NCBI RefSeq assembly: GCF_006440735.1
Contig: NZ_VFUA01000013.1
Coordinates: 1-64,000 of the forward strand
Direction of reading: 5' to 3'
DNA: 64,000 bases
Source of the DNA: Mesorhizobium sp. B2-7-1
Lineage (GTDB): Bacteria > Pseudomonadota > Alphaproteobacteria > Rhizobiales > Rhizobiaceae
Positions 26,173 to 34,073 of the stretch are shown in pieces. Numbering within the stretch: position 1 is the stretch's first letter; the number at the start of each line of letters is the position of its first letter. The notes beneath the pieces were generated by a model. It did no database searches, was not told the origin of the DNA, and saw only the letters and a list, made by a program, of their open reading frames with translations. The translations under genes and the position numbers were made by a program.

Positions 26173-26207
26173 TTGGCCGAAATGACATATATCGGGCAAA
26201 AACTGCC

Positions 26208-27146
26208 ATGCGGGCGATAGGCATCATCATCCATCCGGGTTTCCAGTTGCTGGACGTCGCCGGCCCCGCGGCGGCCTTCGAGCTGGCCGAGCACTATCAG
26301 CCCGGCAGCTACAGGCTGGATATGCTGGCGCCAGGCGGCGGCGAGGTCGAGAGTTCGTCCGGCATGCGGTTGGCGGCACGACCTCTTTCCGATGCCGGGA
26401 CGCTCGACACGGCCGTCATTTCCGGCGGCGAGATCATCCGTTCGATGGCCGCGGCCCAGGAGATCGTGGTGTGGCTGCGGCTGGCAGAAGTGCGCCGGAC
26501 GGCAAGCGTGTGCACCGGCGCCTATCTGCTGGCGGAGGCAGGGCTGCTCGACGGACGCAGCGCCACCACGCATTGGTGGAGCACCGACGATTTCGCCCGC
26601 CGCTACCCGAAGGTGAAGCTCGATGCCGAGCGCATCTTCATCCAGGACGACGGCGTGTGGACATCGGCCGGGATCTCCGCCGGCATAGACCTGGCGCTGG
26701 CGCTGATCGAGGACGATCTCGGCCCGGCGATCGCGCGCCGGACCGCGCAGCAGCTCGTCGTCCATCAGCGCCGGCCTGGTGGGCAGTCGCAATTTTCAGG
26801 GCTTGTGGAATTCGGCGGACGGTCAGGCCGCTTCGTCGAGCTGATCGAATGGATGCGCGCAAGGTTGGCCGAGCCTTTAACCGTCGAGCGCCTCGCCGAC
26901 CGCGCTGCGATGAGCCCAAGGCATTTCGCCCGCGCTTTCACCACGGAGACCGGCGCCACACCGGCCAAGGCCGTCGAGCGGCTGCGCCTCGAGGCCGCGC
27001 GCATGGCGGTGGAAACCAGCAGCGCGCCGCTGGATCATATCGCCGAGGCTAGCGGCTTCGGCGACGCCGGGCGCATGCGCCGTGCTTTCATGAGGAGCTT
27101 CGGCCAACCGCCGCAGGCGTTGAGGCGCGCGGCTGTGAGGCCCTGA
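26208..27146 (+). CDS. GlxA-family transcriptional regulator (DJ-1/PfpI sensor + AraC HTH)
   Basis: Regulator of 312 residues. Residues 1-190 form a DJ-1/PfpI-like sensor (GIIIHPGFQLLDVAGPAAAFELA, elbow RTASVCTGAYLLAEAGLLDGRSATTHWW). Residues 215-310 form an AraC-type double HTH (VERLADRAAMSPRHFARAFTTETGATPAKAVERLRLEAARMAVETSS). GlxA-type proteins sense small nitrogenous metabolites such as amines or betaines in characterised cases; the ligand here is unknown. The ATG at 26208 begins the conserved sensor strand; the ribosome site is weak. Confidence 0.87.
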   Translation: MRAIGIIIHPGFQLLDVAGPAAAFELAEHYQPGSYRLDMLAPGGGEVESSSGMRLAARPLSDAGTLDTAVISGGEIIRSMAAAQEIVVWLRLAEVRRTASVCTGAYLLAEAGLLDGRSATTHWWSTDDFARRYPKVKLDAERIFIQDDGVWTSAGISAGIDLALALIEDDLGPAIARRTAQQLVVHQRRPGGQSQFSGLVEFGGRSGRFVELIEWMRARLAEPLTVERLADRAAMSPRHFARAFTTETGATPAKAVERLRLEAARMAVETSSAPLDHIAEASGFGDAGRMRRAFMRSFGQPPQALRRAAVRP

Positions 27147-27157
27147 GAAGCACGGCG

Positions 27158-27991
27158 TCAGCCGGAGCGAGACGCTATCAGCGCTTGGATGCGCTCGGCG
27201 TCAGCAGGCGTCGCGGGGTTGTAGACGATCATGCCGAGCTCGGGGCGTCCGTCGACCGCGAAGACCGAGAACTCCAGCTCGATCAGTCCGATATCGGGAT
27301 GCCGCAGGCGCTTCACGCCCTCGCCATGGGCCGGAACGATGTCATTGTCGCGCCAGAGCGCCTCGAATTCCGGACTGATCCGGCAAAGCTCCTCGACGAG
27401 CTGGGTGATTTCCGCGCCTGCGCCTGCCCGCGTGGCATCCGCCCTGAAGGATCCGACCACGAAGCGCGCGACACTCTGCCAATCGTCCTGCGCGTCGCGC
27501 ACGCGGGGATTGCCGAACATCAGGCGCAGGATGTTGCGCTGCTCGCGCGGCAGCTTGGAATAGTCGGTCAGCATCGCGGCCGCGGCGCGATTCCAGGCGA
27601 CCACGTCCCAGGTTGCGGTCTTGATGATCGCAGGGCTGGGGTCCAAGGCGTCAAGGACGCGTTGCAGACGCGGCGTCACGCTGTCGACGTTTCTGTAGCG
27701 GACTTCCGGCGGCCGGCCGAGCCCCAGCATGAACAGATGCTCGCGTTCGGGCTCGGTCAGCATCAATCCCGTCGCAATGCGGTTCAGCACATCGGCGGAC
27801 GGAGCGCCGCCCCGCCCCTGCTCCAGCCAGGTGTACCAGGTCGGGCTGATATTGGCGCGCTGCGCCACCTCCTCGCGGCGCAGCCCTTGGGTGCGCCGCC
27901 GCCCCGTGGCGAAGCCGAACGTGGCCGGATCGAGGCGCATGCGGCGATCGCGCAGGAAATTGCCGAGCTGGTTGACGGTCTGCGCAGGCAT
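27158..27991 (-). CDS. XRE-type regulator with MmyB-like ligand-binding domain
   Basis: Regulator of 277 residues. The N-terminal HTH_31/XRE domain (LGNFLRDRRMRLDPATFG...RREEVAQRANISPTWYTWLEQGR) is followed by the MmyB-like PAS-related domain (FMLGLGRPPEVRY, ATWDVVAWNRAAAAML, NILRLMFGNPRVR). Such proteins commonly repress an adjacent SDR or epimerase gene, and here an NAD-dependent epimerase diverges 98 bases away with a dyad between them. Effector unknown. Confidence 0.87.
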   Translation of the reverse strand: MPAQTVNQLGNFLRDRRMRLDPATFGFATGRRRTQGLRREEVAQRANISPTWYTWLEQGRGGAPSADVLNRIATGLMLTEPEREHLFMLGLGRPPEVRYRNVDSVTPRLQRVLDALDPSPAIIKTATWDVVAWNRAAAAMLTDYSKLPREQRNILRLMFGNPRVRDAQDDWQSVARFVVGSFRADATRAGAGAEITQLVEELCRISPEFEALWRDNDIVPAHGEGVKRLRHPDIGLIELEFSVFAVDGRPELGMIVYNPATPADAERIQALIASRSG

Positions 27992-27995
27992 GGTG

Positions 27996-28042
27996 ATCCT
28001 GTTGACTATTATACCATGATAAGGTCACTACTTTAACAGGAT
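27996..28042. promoter_or_regulatory. Operator region between XRE/MmyB regulator and epimerase genes
   Basis: Two dyads overlap. Perfect arms ATCCTGTT (27996-28003) and AACAGGAT (28035-28042) flank an inner imperfect palindrome, GACTATTAT..ATGATAAGGTC (28004-28026). The sequence is AT-rich relative to its surroundings. Position suggests autoregulation and control of the divergent gene by the MmyB-like regulator. Confidence 0.45.
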
Positions 28043-28089
28043 GATTTATAGCGCAAATAAGGCCTCCGAACAACCACAGGAGACCTCCC

Positions 28090-28992
28090 ATGCGTGTATT
28101 CCTTACCGGCGCGACCGGCTTCATCGGTTCCAGGATCGTGCCTGAACTTCTTGCAGCCGGCCATCAGGTGCTCGGCCTGACCCGCTCCGACGCAGGCGCG
28201 CGCGCGCTTGCCGCCGCCGGCGCCGAGCCGCATCGCGGCGACATCGAAGACCTCGACAGCCTGCGCGACGGCGCGTCGAAGTCGGATGCGGTGATCCACA
28301 CCGCCTTCGACCACAATTTCTCGAATTTCGTGGCGAATTGCGAGAAGGACAAGCGCGTCATCGAAGCGCTGGGCGGAGCGCTCGCCGGCTCGGACCGGCT
28401 GTTGATCATCACGTCGGGTGTCGGCATGGGCTCTGGCGAACATGGAGAGCCGGCGAAGGAAGACGTCTTCAACACCGAACATCGCAACCCGCGCATCCTG
28501 TCCGAGCTTACCGGCGCGGCGATGGCCGAGAAGGGCGTCAAAGTATCGGTGGTGCGGCTGCCGCAGGTGCATGACACGGTGAAGCAGGGGCTGATCACGC
28601 CACTGATCGCGCAGACGCGCGCCAAGGGCGTGTCGGCCTATCTTGGCGAGGGCCGCAACCGTTGGTCGTCGGCGCATGTGCTGGATGTCGCGAAGCTCTA
28701 CCGCCTGGCGCTGGACAAGCAGGAAGCCGGCGTGCGCTACAACGCCGTCGCCGAGGAAGGCATTGCCATGCGCGAGATCGCGGAAGTGATCGGCGCCGGC
28801 CTCAACGTGCCGGTGGTCTCGCTGTCGCAGGAAGAAGCGGCGGACCATTTCGGATGGCTTTCCATCTTCGCGGGCCTCGACATGCCAGCGTCCAGCGAAT
28901 GGACGCGTGCGCATCTCGGCTGGCAGCCGACCGGACCTGGCCTCATCGCCGACCTCGAGCGGATGGATTATTCGCAAGCCGCCGCGGCTTAG
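28090..28992 (+). CDS. NAD-dependent epimerase/dehydratase (atypical SDR) family protein
   Basis: Extended/atypical SDR of 300 residues. The NAD(P)-binding motif GATGFIGSRIVPELL is at residues 7-21, then HRGDIEDLDSL and a VIHTAF strand. The YxxxK motif is not evident in the expected place; the region reads LSELTGAAMAEKGVKVSVVRLPQVHD, as in NmrA-like or 3-beta-HSD-like members. The substrate is unknown. Preceded by CAGGAG eight bases from the ATG. Divergent from, and probably repressed by, the XRE/MmyB regulator. Confidence 0.82.
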   Translation: MRVFLTGATGFIGSRIVPELLAAGHQVLGLTRSDAGARALAAAGAEPHRGDIEDLDSLRDGASKSDAVIHTAFDHNFSNFVANCEKDKRVIEALGGALAGSDRLLIITSGVGMGSGEHGEPAKEDVFNTEHRNPRILSELTGAAMAEKGVKVSVVRLPQVHDTVKQGLITPLIAQTRAKGVSAYLGEGRNRWSSAHVLDVAKLYRLALDKQEAGVRYNAVAEEGIAMREIAEVIGAGLNVPVVSLSQEEAADHFGWLSIFAGLDMPASSEWTRAHLGWQPTGPGLIADLERMDYSQAAAA

Positions 28993-29005
28993 CGCCATGT
29001 CTCTT

Positions 29006-29033
29006 GGCGGTTCGGCGATCCAGCTGAACCGCC
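29006..29033. terminator. Hairpin between convergent epimerase and GntR genes
   Basis: Perfect 8-bp stem GGCGGTTC (29006-29013) with GAACCGCC (29026-29033) in the 49-base gap between two convergent stop codons. No T tract on either strand, so if it terminates it is a weak or factor-assisted terminator. Confidence 0.5.
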
Positions 29034-29041
29034 TCATGTTC

Positions 29042-29749
29042 CTAAGCGCGCAGCAAATCCGCCAGGCTGTCCGACTTCTCGACCTTGTCGGTGAGATCCA
29101 GTCCCGACAAAAGGTCGACCAGATGGCTGTTCATCAGGGCGGCCGCGTCGGCGCTGTCGCCGGCCTCGATCGCATCGACCAGGGCGTGATGGGCATGCTT
29201 TTCGCAGGTGGCGTCGCGGCGCTTCCAGTAGAGCGCGATGATCAGCGAGGAGTGCGAGACGAGGTCGCGCACGAAATTGGTGAACACCGAATGCGCCGCG
29301 ATCTCGGCAATGCCGACATGGAAGCGCGCCGACAGCATGATGGCGTCGCTGTCGCGGCCGTCATGCAGCGCCTCGTGCTCCTTCTCCAGATGCGCCCGCA
29401 ATTGCACGATGTCTGACGGCACCGCCGTCCTGGCGGCAAGTGCTGCCACCTTGGGTTCGATCAGCGCCCTCGCCTCGAACACTTCCCGCGCCTCGGTCTT
29501 CGAGGGCTGCGCGACGAAGGCGCCGCGATTTGGCTCCAGCCGGGCCAGCCGGTCATGCGCGAGCGCCTGCAAGGCGGAGCGAACGACGGTGCGGCTCACC
29601 GAATAGATCGAGGCCAGTTCGTCCTCCGGCAGCTTGGTGCCTGGCGCGAGACGATGGCTGACGATGGCATCCCTCAACCCATAATAGATCGGCGACCAGC
29701 GCGCCGCCGGCTTGTCGTCTCGATCTTCTTCCCTGAGTACCGTCAACAT
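29042..29749 (-). CDS. GntR-family regulator, FCD (FadR-type) subfamily
   Basis: Regulator of 235 residues from the ATG at 29749. The winged HTH is YYGLRDAIVSHRLAPGTKLPEDELASIYSVSRTVVRSALQALAHDRLARLEPNRGAFV; the C-terminal FCD domain has the metal/ligand histidine pattern (ARFHVGIAEIAAH, HHALVDAIEAGD). It lies directly downstream of a hydantoin-racemase-like gene and a five-gene importer operon, all on the same strand. The operon promoter carries ATTGTATACAAT, a palindrome of the kind FCD GntR proteins bind, so this gene likely encodes its regulator. Confidence 0.88.
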   Translation of the reverse strand: MLTVLREEDRDDKPAARWSPIYYGLRDAIVSHRLAPGTKLPEDELASIYSVSRTVVRSALQALAHDRLARLEPNRGAFVAQPSKTEAREVFEARALIEPKVAALAARTAVPSDIVQLRAHLEKEHEALHDGRDSDAIMLSARFHVGIAEIAAHSVFTNFVRDLVSHSSLIIALYWKRRDATCEKHAHHALVDAIEAGDSADAAALMNSHLVDLLSGLDLTDKVEKSDSLADLLRA

Positions 29750-29879
29750 ACTTTCAATGCGCAGGCCCGAAATGGCCCGATCTGCCCCCAAATCGCCGGC
29801 AGCCCGTCCAATCTAGTATCGCTCGCGCGGCGGTCAATCCCACCTGTCCGGCGCCGGCCGTCCGGCGGCATGAAGCCGC

Positions 29880-30623
29880 CTAGACGATCTCGGCTTGCGT
29901 GGGCGACAGCGGTGCGAACATGCCGGCGAACCGCTTGCCGCGCGGAGCCGCATAGCCGCCGATCTTCGATGTCTTCAAGCCGACCTTGAACAGGCTCTCG
30001 GCCAGCGTGACGGCGCAGACGACGCCGTCCAGCACCGGAACGCCGTGCTCCTCGGACAGGCTGTGCGCAAGGTCGGCCATGCCGGCACAGCCAAGCACGA
30101 TCGCTTCGGCCCTGTCCTCGCTGATGGCGCGCGCGATCTCCTGCGAGATCCGGTGTCTTGCATTCGAGCCCGGACGTTCGAGCTCGAGCACGGCGACGTC
30201 CGACGAGCGCACCTTGGCGCAGCGCGACGCGAGGCCGTATTTCGCCAGATTGTGCTCGATCGCCGGAACCGAACGGGCAAGCGTGGTGACGACGCTGAAC
30301 TTGCCGGCGACGAGGCTCGCCATATGGAACGCCGCCTCGCCGATGCCGATGACGGGAGCCTCGGTGGCGCAGCGCGCCGCGTCCAGCCCGGTGTCGTCGA
30401 AACAGGCGATGACATAGGCATCGGCCGCCGGCGCCTTGCCCATCTCGGCGATGATGCCCGGAATGGCGAAGACCTCGTCGAAATAACCTTCGATGCTCGG
30501 CGGGCCGTCGGCCGGATTGACGGCGACGATCTGGGTCGAGCCGGAGGCGACACTCGCTGCCGCCTCGCCGATCTTGGCGGTCATCGATTGGGTGGTGTTG
30601 GGATTGATGACGAGAATGCGCAT
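29880..30623 (-). CDS. Asp/Glu/hydantoin racemase family protein
   Basis: Racemase of 247 residues with the HyuE/allantoin-racemase N-terminus RILVINPNTTQSMT and the two catalytic cysteines, Cys74 in IACFDDTGLDAAR and Cys179 in VLGCAGMAD. These enzymes epimerise 5-substituted hydantoins, allantoin or related cyclic ureides at the alpha carbon. It is the last gene of the branched-chain-type ABC importer operon (12 bases after the second ATPase gene). This suggests the importer carries a racemisable ureide or amino-acid derivative, though no hydantoinase or carbamoylase is present here. Confidence 0.85.
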   Translation of the reverse strand: MRILVINPNTTQSMTAKIGEAAASVASGSTQIVAVNPADGPPSIEGYFDEVFAIPGIIAEMGKAPAADAYVIACFDDTGLDAARCATEAPVIGIGEAAFHMASLVAGKFSVVTTLARSVPAIEHNLAKYGLASRCAKVRSSDVAVLELERPGSNARHRISQEIARAISEDRAEAIVLGCAGMADLAHSLSEEHGVPVLDGVVCAVTLAESLFKVGLKTSKIGGYAAPRGKRFAGMFAPLSPTQAEIV

Positions 30624-30634
30624 TCCAATCAGCC

Positions 30635-31357
30635 TCAGATCTCGCCGCCGAGATAAAGACGCTTGACCCGGTCGTCGGTCAGCAATTCGGCGGAGTTGCC
30701 GCTCAGCGCGACACTGCCGGTGGTCAGCGCATAGGCGCGCTGCGATATGCGCAGCGCCATGCGCGAATTCTGCTCGACCAAAAGCACGCTGACCTTCTCG
30801 TCGCGGTTGATGGCGACGATCGAGCGGGCGATGTCCTGGACGAGCTTGGGCGCGACGCCGAGCGACGGCTCGTCGAGCAGCAGGAGCTTCGGCTTCGCCA
30901 TCAGCGCGCGGCCGATGACCAGCATCTGCTGCTCGCCGCCGCTCATCGTGCCGGCAGCCTGCGAGAAGCGTTCCTTCAGCCGCGGGAAGCGACCCAGCAC
31001 CATCTCCATCGACGCGGCGATCTCGGCCTTGCTGGTGCGGGTGAAGGCGCCCATCAGGAGGTTGTCCCTGACCGACATGAAGGGGAAGACGCGGCGCCCT
31101 TCCGGCACCATGGCGATGCCCATCTTGACGATCTCGTCGGGGGCCGCGCCGTCGATGCGCTTGCCGCCATAATGGATTTCGCCAGTCCTGATCTTGCGCA
31201 GGCCGGTGATGGCGCGAAGGATCGACGACTTGCCGGCACCGTTGGCGCCGATCAGCGCGACGGTCTCGCCCTCATTGACCTCAAGCGAGACGCCCTTCAG
31301 CGCATAGACGTGGTCGTAATAGAGCTCGACATTGGCAAAGTTCAGGATCTGGTTCAT
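30635..31357 (-). CDS. Branched-chain-type (HAAT) ABC transporter ATPase, LivF-like
   Basis: ATP-binding subunit of 240 residues. Walker A is GANGAGKSS, the signature is MSGGEQQMLVIGRAL, and the family-specific LLLDEPSLGVAPKLVQ and VLLVEQNSRMALRIS segments identify it as LivF-type. It overlaps livG-like by four bases. Works with the LivG-type ATPase, two permeases and the binding protein encoded upstream. Confidence 0.93.
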   Translation of the reverse strand: MNQILNFANVELYYDHVYALKGVSLEVNEGETVALIGANGAGKSSILRAITGLRKIRTGEIHYGGKRIDGAAPDEIVKMGIAMVPEGRRVFPFMSVRDNLLMGAFTRTSKAEIAASMEMVLGRFPRLKERFSQAAGTMSGGEQQMLVIGRALMAKPKLLLLDEPSLGVAPKLVQDIARSIVAINRDEKVSVLLVEQNSRMALRISQRAYALTTGSVALSGNSAELLTDDRVKRLYLGGEI

Positions 31358-32133
31358 AGGCCGATCGCCTCGTCTTCGCTGCCGAGATAGGCTTCGATCA
31401 CCTTCTCGTCGGCCTGGATTTCCGACGGCGTTCCCTCGGCGATCTTCTGCCCGAAATTGAGCACGACGAGCCGGTCCGAAATCTTCATCACGGCCGGCAT
31501 GTCGTGCTCGACGAGCAGGATGGTCAGGCCGCGCTCGCGCAGGCGCCGCACCATTTCCACCATACGCATGGTCTCGTCGTGGTTCATGCCGGCGAAGGGC
31601 TCGTCGAGCAGCAGGATGGACGGGTTGGTGGCGAGGCCGATGGCGATGCCCAGCGCCCGCAAATGGCCATGCGGCAGGTTGCGGGCAGTCTCATTGGAGA
31701 GCGAGGAGAGGCCGAGCAGTGTCAGGATCTCGTCGGCCGATTGGCCGAAGGCCGCTTCGTCCGTCTTCGCCGCGCCGGTGCCGAGGAAGAAACCGAAGAG
31801 GCTCGCCTTGGAGCGCAGATGGTGCGCGATGATGACGTTGTCGCGCACGCTCATGTTCCTGAAGATCGTCGTTTCCTGGAAGGTGCGCACCACGCCCCTG
31901 CGGGCGGCGATATGGGGAGCAAGACCAGATATGCGTTCGCCCTTCAGCCGCACTTCGCCCGTCGTGGGCTTGAGGAACGACGAGATCAGCTTGAACAAAG
32001 TCGACTTGCCGGCGCCGTTCGGACCGATCACCGACAGGATCTCCTTCTCGCGCACCGAGAAGGAGACGTTGTTGACCGCGACGAGACCGCCGAAGCGCTT
32101 TGTCAGGCCGGAGACTTCGAGCATTTCGGCCAT
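31354..32133 (-). CDS. Branched-chain-type (HAAT) ABC transporter ATPase, LivG-like
   Basis: ATP-binding subunit of 259 residues. Walker A is GPNGAGKST, followed by LFKLISSFLKPTTGEVRLKG and the GVVRTFQETTIFRNMSVRDNVIIAHH segment typical of LivG. The signature motif is degenerate (NLPHGHLRALGIAIGLA instead of LSxGQ), as is common in LivG-type subunits, and DEPFAGMN replaces the usual D-loop spacing. Three bases after the permease gene, and overlapped by the LivF-like gene. Confidence 0.93.
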   Translation of the reverse strand: MAEMLEVSGLTKRFGGLVAVNNVSFSVREKEILSVIGPNGAGKSTLFKLISSFLKPTTGEVRLKGERISGLAPHIAARRGVVRTFQETTIFRNMSVRDNVIIAHHLRSKASLFGFFLGTGAAKTDEAAFGQSADEILTLLGLSSLSNETARNLPHGHLRALGIAIGLATNPSILLLDEPFAGMNHDETMRMVEMVRRLRERGLTILLVEHDMPAVMKISDRLVVLNFGQKIAEGTPSEIQADEKVIEAYLGSEDEAIGL

Positions 32134-32136
32134 GGC

Positions 32137-33117
32137 TCAACCCTTCTTCCGGGTCATTTCGGCAAGGCTGAGCAGGCCGTTGGGCAGCACCAGCATCAGG
32201 ACGATCATCAGGCCGGAATAGATGAGCAGCTGGAACTGGCCGGTCTGGAACAGGAGGTCCCAACCGAAATAGAGCACCAGCGTGCCGAGCATCGGTCCGA
32301 ACACGTAACCCAGGCCGCCGAGGAAGCAGTTCAGCATGAAGTTGACGGAATCGGTGACGGTGAAGCTCGACGGGTAGATCGACTGCGAGATGGCGGCAAA
32401 GATGGCGCCGGAAACACCGCCGAAGAAGGACGAGACGGCATAGGCGATGACGCGCAGATAAGCGATGTTGACGCCGATCGAGGAAGCAAGCTCCTCATTC
32501 TGCTGAAGCGACTGGCAGAGCTTGCCGATGCGCGAATTGACCAGCCGGTACATGACCGCGAAGCAGACTACCATCACGGTCACCGCCAGCAGATAGAAGG
32601 CGAGCCGCGAATTCTGCAGCGTGGCGAAATCGGGGATCAGCGTGACGCCGAAGACCGACAGCGCGCCGGGCAGCGGGATGCTGACGATGCCCTTTGCTCC
32701 GTTGGTGATCGGCAGCGCCAGCGCGAGCAGCCGCGCCACCTCGGTCAACACCAGCGTGACCATGGCGAAATAGACGCCGCGCAGGCGCAGGATCGGCAGG
32801 CCGATCAGCACGCTGGCAGCGGCGCAGAACAGCCCCGCGACGGGCAGCGTCAGCCAGAACGACCAGCCATGGTTCATCACCAGTATGGCCGAGACATAGC
32901 CGCCCATCAGCGCATAGGCGCCCTGTCCGATGTTGATGCGGCCGATATAGAAGGTGAGCCAGACACCGGCGCTGGCGATGCTGAGCAGCGCCACCGAGGT
33001 CAGCGTGTAATAGAGGTCGAAGCGGCCGCTCGACGAGATGGCGGCCGGCACGGCGACAAAGACGATCGCGAGGAAGGCGACGACCGCGGCGATCCTGGTG
33101 TTGCGATTGAGGGTCAT
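32137..33117 (-). CDS. Branched-chain-type ABC transporter permease, LivM-like
   Basis: Inner-membrane permease of 326 residues with eight to ten hydrophobic helices. It shows the LivM pattern: YIGRINIGQGAYALMGGYVSAIL near residue 55, LRGVYFAMVTLVLTEVARL, and the cytoplasmic segment ELASSIGVNIAYLRVIAYAVSSFFGGVSGAIFA (EAA-like). Seven bases after the LivH-like gene. Substrate not determined by sequence. Confidence 0.92.
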   Translation of the reverse strand: MTLNRNTRIAAVVAFLAIVFVAVPAAISSSGRFDLYYTLTSVALLSIASAGVWLTFYIGRINIGQGAYALMGGYVSAILVMNHGWSFWLTLPVAGLFCAAASVLIGLPILRLRGVYFAMVTLVLTEVARLLALALPITNGAKGIVSIPLPGALSVFGVTLIPDFATLQNSRLAFYLLAVTVMVVCFAVMYRLVNSRIGKLCQSLQQNEELASSIGVNIAYLRVIAYAVSSFFGGVSGAIFAAISQSIYPSSFTVTDSVNFMLNCFLGGLGYVFGPMLGTLVLYFGWDLLFQTGQFQLLIYSGLMIVLMLVLPNGLLSLAEMTRKKG

Positions 33118-33124
33118 TGCGCGA

Positions 33125-33991
33125 TCAACCCCACGGCTTGCCCATCAGCCCGTTGGGACGGACCGACAGGAACACCATCAGGGCGGCGAAGATGACGAGG
33201 TAGGTCACGTCGCCATATTCGCGCAGCACGGTGAGGCCGACCGACTCCATCATGCCGAGGATGAAGCCGCCGGCGATCGCGCCGCCGACGACGCCGGCGC
33301 CGCCGATCATCACCATCAGGAAGGCCTTGATCGAGATCGGCCCGCCAATGCCGGAATTGACGCCGGTGATGGTGACCAGAAGCCCACCGACGACCCCCGC
33401 GAGCATAGCGCCCATGGCGAAGCCGATCATCGAGTAGCGGTCGACGCGGACGCCCATGAGCTGGGCGGCGACGCGGTCCTGGGCGAGCGCCCGCATGGCG
33501 CGGCCAACCCGGCTGTATTGCATGTAAAGGACGAAAGCGGCGATGAAGATGATGGCCAAAGCGCCGACGACGAGCCGGTCATAGGGCATGATGATGCCGG
33601 CATCGTTGAAGACGCCCTTGACGATCTTGGGAACGCCGCGCTGCTTTTCGCCGAACAGAAGCAGGATGACGGCGTCGAAGAAGAAGGCCGTCGCAGCGGC
33701 GAGCAGCATGGTGCTTTCCTCGCGGTGGCTGCGCCTGATGACGGTGCGGAAGAGGAATTTCTCCATCAGCGCGCCGATGACGGCGAGCGTGACGCCGGAG
33801 GCGAGCAGCGCCACCACGAAAGGCAGCCCGAGCTGGCCATAGATGGTATAGGTGATGAACCCGCCCAGCACATACATCTGGCCGTGGGCGAAATTGAGCA
33901 CGTTCATCAGGGCGAAGATCAGGGTCAGGCCCAGCGCGATCAGCGCGTATTGGGCACCGAGATACAATCCGTTGGCGATGACCTGTTCCAT
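33125..33991 (-). CDS. Branched-chain-type ABC transporter permease, LivH-like
   Basis: Inner-membrane permease of 288 residues. It starts GLYLGAQYALIALGLTLIFALMNVLNFAHGQMYVLGGF, the standard LivH opening, and contains the AMRALAQDRVAAQLMGVRVDRYSMIGFAMGAMLAG cytoplasmic loop. Separated from the binding-protein gene by 82 bases that contain a strong hairpin (34008-34041), so its expression is probably lower than that of the binding protein. Confidence 0.93.
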   Translation of the reverse strand: MEQVIANGLYLGAQYALIALGLTLIFALMNVLNFAHGQMYVLGGFITYTIYGQLGLPFVVALLASGVTLAVIGALMEKFLFRTVIRRSHREESTMLLAAATAFFFDAVILLLFGEKQRGVPKIVKGVFNDAGIIMPYDRLVVGALAIIFIAAFVLYMQYSRVGRAMRALAQDRVAAQLMGVRVDRYSMIGFAMGAMLAGVVGGLLVTITGVNSGIGGPISIKAFLMVMIGGAGVVGGAIAGGFILGMMESVGLTVLREYGDVTYLVIFAALMVFLSVRPNGLMGKPWG

Positions 33992-34007
33992 GGATACCTT
34001 CGATCTT

Positions 34008-34041
34008 CCGCGGGGTCCGGCCTATCGTCCGGCCCCCGCGG
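34008..34041 (-). promoter_or_regulatory. Intra-operon hairpin after the binding-protein gene
   Basis: Stem CCGCGGGG (34008-34015) with CCCCGCGG (34034-34041), extended inward after one mismatch by CCGG/CCGG, loop of eight. No T tract on the minus strand. Its place between a solute-binding-protein stop codon and the first permease gene fits an mRNA-stabilising or partial-termination element that raises binding-protein output. Confidence 0.65.
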
Positions 34042-34073
34042 CAAGCTTGAGGAAATGACGTTCGAAGGTAACG

